NCBI GenBank assembly: GCA_021792015.1
Contig: JAJYVM010000153.1
Coordinates: forward strand, 1 to 8,356
Source of the DNA: Bacillota bacterium
GTDB lineage: Bacteria; Bacillota; Sulfobacillia; RBS10-35; JAJYVM01
Reading direction: 5' to 3'
Length of the DNA: 8,356 nucleotides
Below are positions 6,601-8,356 of the stretch, in pieces; position 1 is the stretch's first letter; each line of letters begins with the position of its first letter. Both the position numbers and the translations under genes were made by a program. The notes below the pieces were generated by a model, which did no database searches, was not told the origin of the DNA, and worked only from the letters and a program-made list of their open reading frames with translations.

Positions 6601-8356
6601 CCGCAGGGCTGCAGCGCGACCTCCAGGAGCACGGCGAAGGGCATGCTGGCGCCGCCGCCGGCGGCGAAGTACCAGGCATCCGGCGGCACGTCGTACTCGG
6701 CCTCGACGGAGGCCCCCGCCTCGGGCCGGCCGGCCGCTCCGTCGACCCGCACCACCCGGCTCATGAACAGGTACGGCGGCCCCGGCAGGCGCGGGATCCG
6801 CCGCGGGCCGTCGAAAGCCAGGTAGGGCTCGCCGAAGGCGGACGAAGGCGGCCCCCACGCGCAGGCCAGCATGGCCCGCTCATCCTGGGGCACGCCCGCC
6901 ACGGTGGCCACGGTTGCCGTCCTGACGGCGGGCGCCGCCAGAGCCTCCAGCGGCCATCCCGGCACGAGGCGAACCGCCATCCGCCGGCCGTGGAACACCT
7001 TCAGGCCGTCCACCGTGACCAGCACATCGGCGTGCAGCGTTGGCTCCGCGCCGGCAGACACGTCCTCGACGAAGACCTCAGAGACCATGCGGCGGGCGCC
7101 CGGTACGACCTGCCCCCGGCACTGCATGCGCCAGGTCTTCCCCGGGACGGGTTCGAACCGCCAGCCGTCGCGGTCCAGGGTGTGGCCCATGGCGGTGAGG
7201 TAGAAGGCCATGGCCTGCTGGCAGGCCTCGACCATCAGCGTGCCGGGCATCACCGGGTCATCCCGGAAATGGCAGGGGAAGAACCAGGCGTCCTCGGCGA
7301 TGTCGGTCTCCGCGCGCAGGTAGCCGCGGCCCCAGGGCCCGCCGGCCGGGTCGAAGTCGGTCACGCGATCCAGGAGGCGCATCCGCCCGTCCGGGATGCG
7401 GGGCGTGCGCACATGGGCCCGGGTCGCCTCGAAGCCGGGGCCGAAGCAGTCGGCGGCGCGTCCACCCGCGAAGGCCGCCACCAGCTCGTCCGGGAAGGCC
7501 CGGCGCACACAGGCGGCGGCCGGCGGGTCCAGGGGACCGTCGTCGCGGTGCTCGCCCCTTGCCGGATCCCAGGCCACCCCGTGCGAGGCGGCCAGCTCGG
7601 CGTCGCTGAAGAAGCCCGCCTGCCCGTGGCGGACGCTCAGCCGCAGCCCGCCCTCGCCGTCGAAGCAGTCGTAGTGGAAAAAGAACAGGCGGACATCGCC
7701 CTGGCGCGCGTGGCCGTCGATCTGGATGCGGTAGTGCAGGGTCTCGCCGGCCTCCGGCAGCGGGCCGTGGAAGGTCAGGTCGCAGCCGAGCAGCCGGTAG
7801 ACCCGCTCCCCGCGGTTGTGGGCGTCGGCGCCAAGCCAGGACACCAGCAGCAGGTCGGCCTGCCCGGCCTCGACCATCAGGCCGGCGGGCATCCGCCCCT
7901 GGTGGAGGTACCACGCGCCGGGCGCCACGTCCGTCTCCGTCTCGATCACCCCGAGCCCCATGCTGAGGGGCTCGGCCACCAGCGAGGTCACCCGGTCGGC
8001 GAGCAGCAGCGGCGGCATGGGCATGCGCACCTGGCGGCGATAGCCGTCCTGGGCGCGGAAGGCGGGCCCGAGCACGTCCGACACCCGTCCGGCTGCAACC
8101 CGCTCCAGGTCGGCGCGCGTGAGGGCAAGAGCCCGGGGCGCCGGTGCGGCGGCAGGCGCCGGTGGCGGGGCGGCCGCGGGCGCCATCGCAGGACCGAGGA
8201 TCGCAGGGGGTATCGCGGCCCCCTCCGGCGCCATCCCCAGGATCCACCGCCAGGGCGAGGCGCTGACGCGGGTGTACGCGCCGTGAAGGTCGGCCTGGTG
8301 GCCGAGGTAGCCGCGGTGGATGGCCGCCACCCGGCGCTGGTGCGCGATGAGGGCGG
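3645..8356 (-). CDS. pfaC: PfaC/Pfa3-type PUFA-like synthase subunit, C-terminal part: DH-DH-DH(PKS)-PPTase-like-AGPAT
   Basis: About 1,569 visible residues of a giant iterative synthase; the N-terminal part lies beyond the right edge. Numbering starts from GTG 8330, which is taken as an internal Val because eight more in-frame codons (ALIAHQRR) run to the edge and match the His/Gln-rich helical linker found before PfaC dehydratases. Order: linker 1-30; Ala/Pro-rich hinge about 35-66; FabA-like double-hotdog DH1 about 100-465; DH2 about 490-830; a 23-residue tandem repeat 831-876; PKS-type DH about 855-1120; a phosphopantetheinyl-transferase-like segment about 1150-1235; PlsC/AGPAT acyltransferase about 1255-1465; helical tail to 1561. 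Family knowledge: tandem FabA-like DHs mark PfaC proteins, and a fused AGPAT is known from myxobacterial Pfa3. Inference: the protein dehydrates and isomerises beta-hydroxyacyl-ACP intermediates and then transfers the finished chain to a glycerophosphate acceptor. No KS, CLF, AT, ACP or KR is seen here. pfaD follows downstream. Confidence 0.93.
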   Translation of the reverse strand, partial: ALIAHQRRVAAIHRGYLGHQADLHGAYTRVSASPWRWILGMAPEGAAIPPAILGPAMAPAAAPPPAPAAAPAPRALALTRADLERVAAGRVSDVLGPAFRAQDGYRRQVRMPMPPLLLADRVTSLVAEPLSMGLGVIETETDVAPGAWYLHQGRMPAGLMVEAGQADLLLVSWLGADAHNRGERVYRLLGCDLTFHGPLPEAGETLHYRIQIDGHARQGDVRLFFFHYDCFDGEGGLRLSVRHGQAGFFSDAELAASHGVAWDPARGEHRDDGPLDPPAAACVRRAFPDELVAAFAGGRAADCFGPGFEATRAHVRTPRIPDGRMRLLDRVTDFDPAGGPWGRGYLRAETDIAEDAWFFPCHFRDDPVMPGTLMVEACQQAMAFYLTAMGHTLDRDGWRFEPVPGKTWRMQCRGQVVPGARRMVSEVFVEDVSAGAEPTLHADVLVTVDGLKVFHGRRMAVRLVPGWPLEALAAPAVRTATVATVAGVPQDERAMLACAWGPPSSAFGEPYLAFDGPRRIPRLPGPPYLFMSRVVRVDGAAGRPEAGASVEAEYDVPPDAWYFAAGGGASMPFAVLLEVALQPCGWLTAYLGIPLGSSQDLAFRNLDGTGAVRGRVGPGAGTITTRVRVLDVSRVGDTVIESFRVECVVAGETAFATDTVFGHFPRAALAGQVGLAPTEAEREAMAAAANADVDLAGWIDEGDLRVLDRVTGYWAEGPDRVRARAERRIAGSEWYFRAHFFQDPVQPGSLGLEAMLQLLRFTMLREGMAEGVAAPRFEALDRPLTWKYRGQVLPSDDRVTVTLALTERGRDFAVADAALWVGARLIYRAGGLGLRIVSGAAPVEVRDSAAGARLHGPRPDAGAAPVEVLDPAVDTWLHDHRPTYTVPVLPFTFAVDRMAAAARRQAPGQVVVGVARAEIRRWIRCAGPTRIRTRVVGAGSGAPGSVHVVLEVAEAERGWLPAASADVRLAPGYPEPEPGDEPAPLRDVAPGRDPYAADMLFHGPALQLLRELEACPGGARGVVDAGACAIPAGCIHPALLDAAAHTIAHDAVEVWLPGATPDCIGYPRRITDLRLFGPPPAGGLLRCEMRPDGFDGHPRLPAFRLWLFQGARLWATFRLVEALLPKGPLGRGTGAARRAFLRDRVHVPGAGLAQPDGDATVLALADLAACDWLPGTVAAVYGAEDGPDLPRQVAIKDHVARRAEVHPSSVRIGRDGLARCAALPLNPFPVHVRQAEGRVTVQDAGPAGIDVAMLRRGGREATGAGPSITEDILLGLVGRFVDRLRLTAPEACAGRQGRGRLYLGNHQTLIESTLFSAVAGAVGPSAVRALAKVEVAGMWMGQVVDRILGAVGREHPCVYFDQADPRTLLPALGRLRAWLEGGGSGLIHVEGIRARQAGAPVANMSAAVVDLAVAAGVAVVPVRFLGGLPTEPAGTRLDFPVGFGRQEYRLGPPVDAAELSALPPAGRRRRVLAAINDLGPGIGAERPASPDPEFAAAVAAWVERTGAEEPYAVLWATLAELAAPSPETVRLLQGAADGCLRLGSEPGDRLLGWLAHRLYGPRGPRIEEA
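3936..4568 (-). other. Domain: PlsC/AGPAT-type acyltransferase
   Basis: Residues about 1255-1465. LYLGNHQTLIES at 1293-1304 is block I of glycerolipid acyltransferases, normally NHxxxxD; here His1298 (4437-4439) pairs with Glu1303 (4422-4424). LIHVEGIRARQ at 1378-1388 is the block III (EGTR-like) phosphate-binding motif, and VAVVPVRFLG at 1409-1418 is block IV. Expected role: transfer of the acyl chain from ACP to a lysophospholipid or glycerol-3-phosphate-type acceptor, which would replace a thioesterase for product release. A helical tail of about 95 residues follows. Confidence 0.85.
4626..4883 (-). other. Segment resembling the C-terminal half of a phosphopantetheinyl transferase
   Basis: Residues about 1150-1235. 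RQVAIKDHVARR at 1183-1194, then VHPSSVRIGRDGLAR at 1197-1211, resembles the helix and following strand of PPTase domains fused behind a DH in enediyne-type PKSs (pattern like RxAAKDAVR...PxxIxIxxDxxGxP). Here the segment lies directly behind the PKS-type DH, which agrees with that order. The first PPTase half with its metal-binding Asp is not clearly seen, so the segment may be vestigial or structural. Recognised by pattern only. Confidence 0.5.
4971..5768 (-). other. Domain: PKS-type dehydratase (PS-DH)
   Basis: Residues about 855-1120. WLHDHRPTYTVPVLP at 868-882 matches the N-terminal DH motif (LxDHxxxGxxVxP), with His872 as the likely catalytic base. The Gly is absent and the His-to-Pro spacing is one residue longer than normal. 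YAADMLFHGPALQLL at 987-1001 matches the YGPxFQ-type motif, and HPALLDAAAH at 1028-1037 is the second catalytic motif, with Asp1033 and His1037. This is a third dehydratase, of different ancestry from the two FabA-like ones. Confidence 0.75.
5703..5840 (-). repeat. 69-bp in-frame tandem duplication at the DH2/PKS-DH boundary
   Basis: Two adjacent 69-bp units (5772-5840 and 5703-5771) match at 51 of 69 positions by direct comparison, including an exact 22-bp tract at one end (5750-5771 and 5819-5840). In protein they give GAAPVEVRDSAAGARLHGPR (831-850, then PDA) and GAAPVEVLDPAVDTWLHDHR (854-873, then PTY), with 13 of 23 residues the same. The second unit leads into the PKS-type DH and carries its active-site His. 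The first has LHGPRP in place of LHDHRP and looks decayed. Confidence 0.85.
5841..6863 (-). other. Domain: FabA-like double-hotdog dehydratase DH2
   Basis: Residues about 490-830. The first half has AWYFAAGGGASMPFAVLLEV at 552-571 and then ALQPCGW, and lacks a catalytic His, as is usual for the pseudo-half in PfaC. The second half carries AHFFQDPVQPGSLGLEAMLQ at 730-749, with His731 and Glu745 in the FabA His70/Asp84 positions. So one complete active block remains in this pair. Role: a second dehydratase/isomerase of the synthase. Confidence 0.9.
6936..8033 (-). other. Domain: FabA-like double-hotdog dehydratase DH1
   Basis: Residues about 100-465 of the synthase. The first hotdog half has MPPLLLADRVT at 105-115 and WYLHQGRMPAGLMVEAGQAD at 140-159, with His143 and Glu154. 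The second half has LLDRVTDF at 319-326 and the FabA active-site block CHFRDDPVMPGTLMVEACQQ at 353-372. His354 there corresponds to FabA His70, and Glu368 sits 14 residues later where FabA has Asp84. Expected role: dehydration, and possibly 2,3-isomerisation, of beta-hydroxyacyl-ACP. Confidence 0.9.

Noticed and set aside
1..8356. tRNA, rRNA, CRISPR arrays, insertion sequences, integrase or toxin-antitoxin genes
   Set aside because: No cloverleaf-like or rRNA-like stretches, no regularly spaced repeats, and no transposase- or integrase-like frames were seen. The only clear direct repeat is the 69-bp coding duplication.

Overview
The window is very GC-rich, densely coding Gram-negative-type DNA in which third codon positions are almost all G or C. 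It holds four clear genes in a convergent layout. Two genes on the + strand (left) face two genes on the - strand (right), and the two - strand genes form one operon entering from beyond the right edge. No RNA genes, mobile elements, CRISPR arrays or origins are visible. The domain set of the right-hand operon, in particular an acyltransferase fused to the tail of a PUFA-synthase DH protein, recalls myxobacteria. The sequence alone does not fix the taxon, and other high-GC proteobacteria remain possible.

Left part (+ strand): the C-terminal 311 residues of a GMC-family flavin oxidoreductase (1-936), followed by a perfect hairpin 3 nt after its stop codon. After a 172-nt gap comes a complete short-chain dehydrogenase/reductase (1109-1819). 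Between this gene and the opposing operon lies a 94-nt convergent spacer with a 22-bp perfect palindrome, partly overlapped by a second small hairpin with a T-run.

Right part (- strand, transcribed right to left): the C-terminal ~1,569 residues of a giant iterative fatty-acid/polyketide synthase subunit of the PfaC/Pfa3 type (3645 to beyond 8356), then a PfaD-type FMN enoyl reductase (1914-3533). Read from its N-terminal side, the visible synthase carries a helical linker, an Ala/Pro-rich linker, two FabA-like double-hotdog dehydratases, a PKS-type dehydratase, a segment resembling the C-terminal half of a phosphopantetheinyl transferase, and a PlsC/AGPAT-type acyltransferase. The KS, chain-length factor, malonyl transferase, ACP and KR parts expected of such a system are not here and should lie to the right. 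The system probably makes a polyunsaturated or related special lipid chain. The dehydratases form and place the double bonds, PfaD reduces selected enoyl intermediates, and the fused acyltransferase could move the finished chain straight onto a glycerophosphate acceptor.

The most unusual points are: the combined DH-DH-DH(PKS)-PPTase-like-AGPAT tail; a 69-bp in-frame tandem duplication exactly at the entrance of the PKS-type DH; a Glu in place of the Asp of the acyltransferase HX4D motif; and a 36-codon open frame that exactly bridges the two operon genes.
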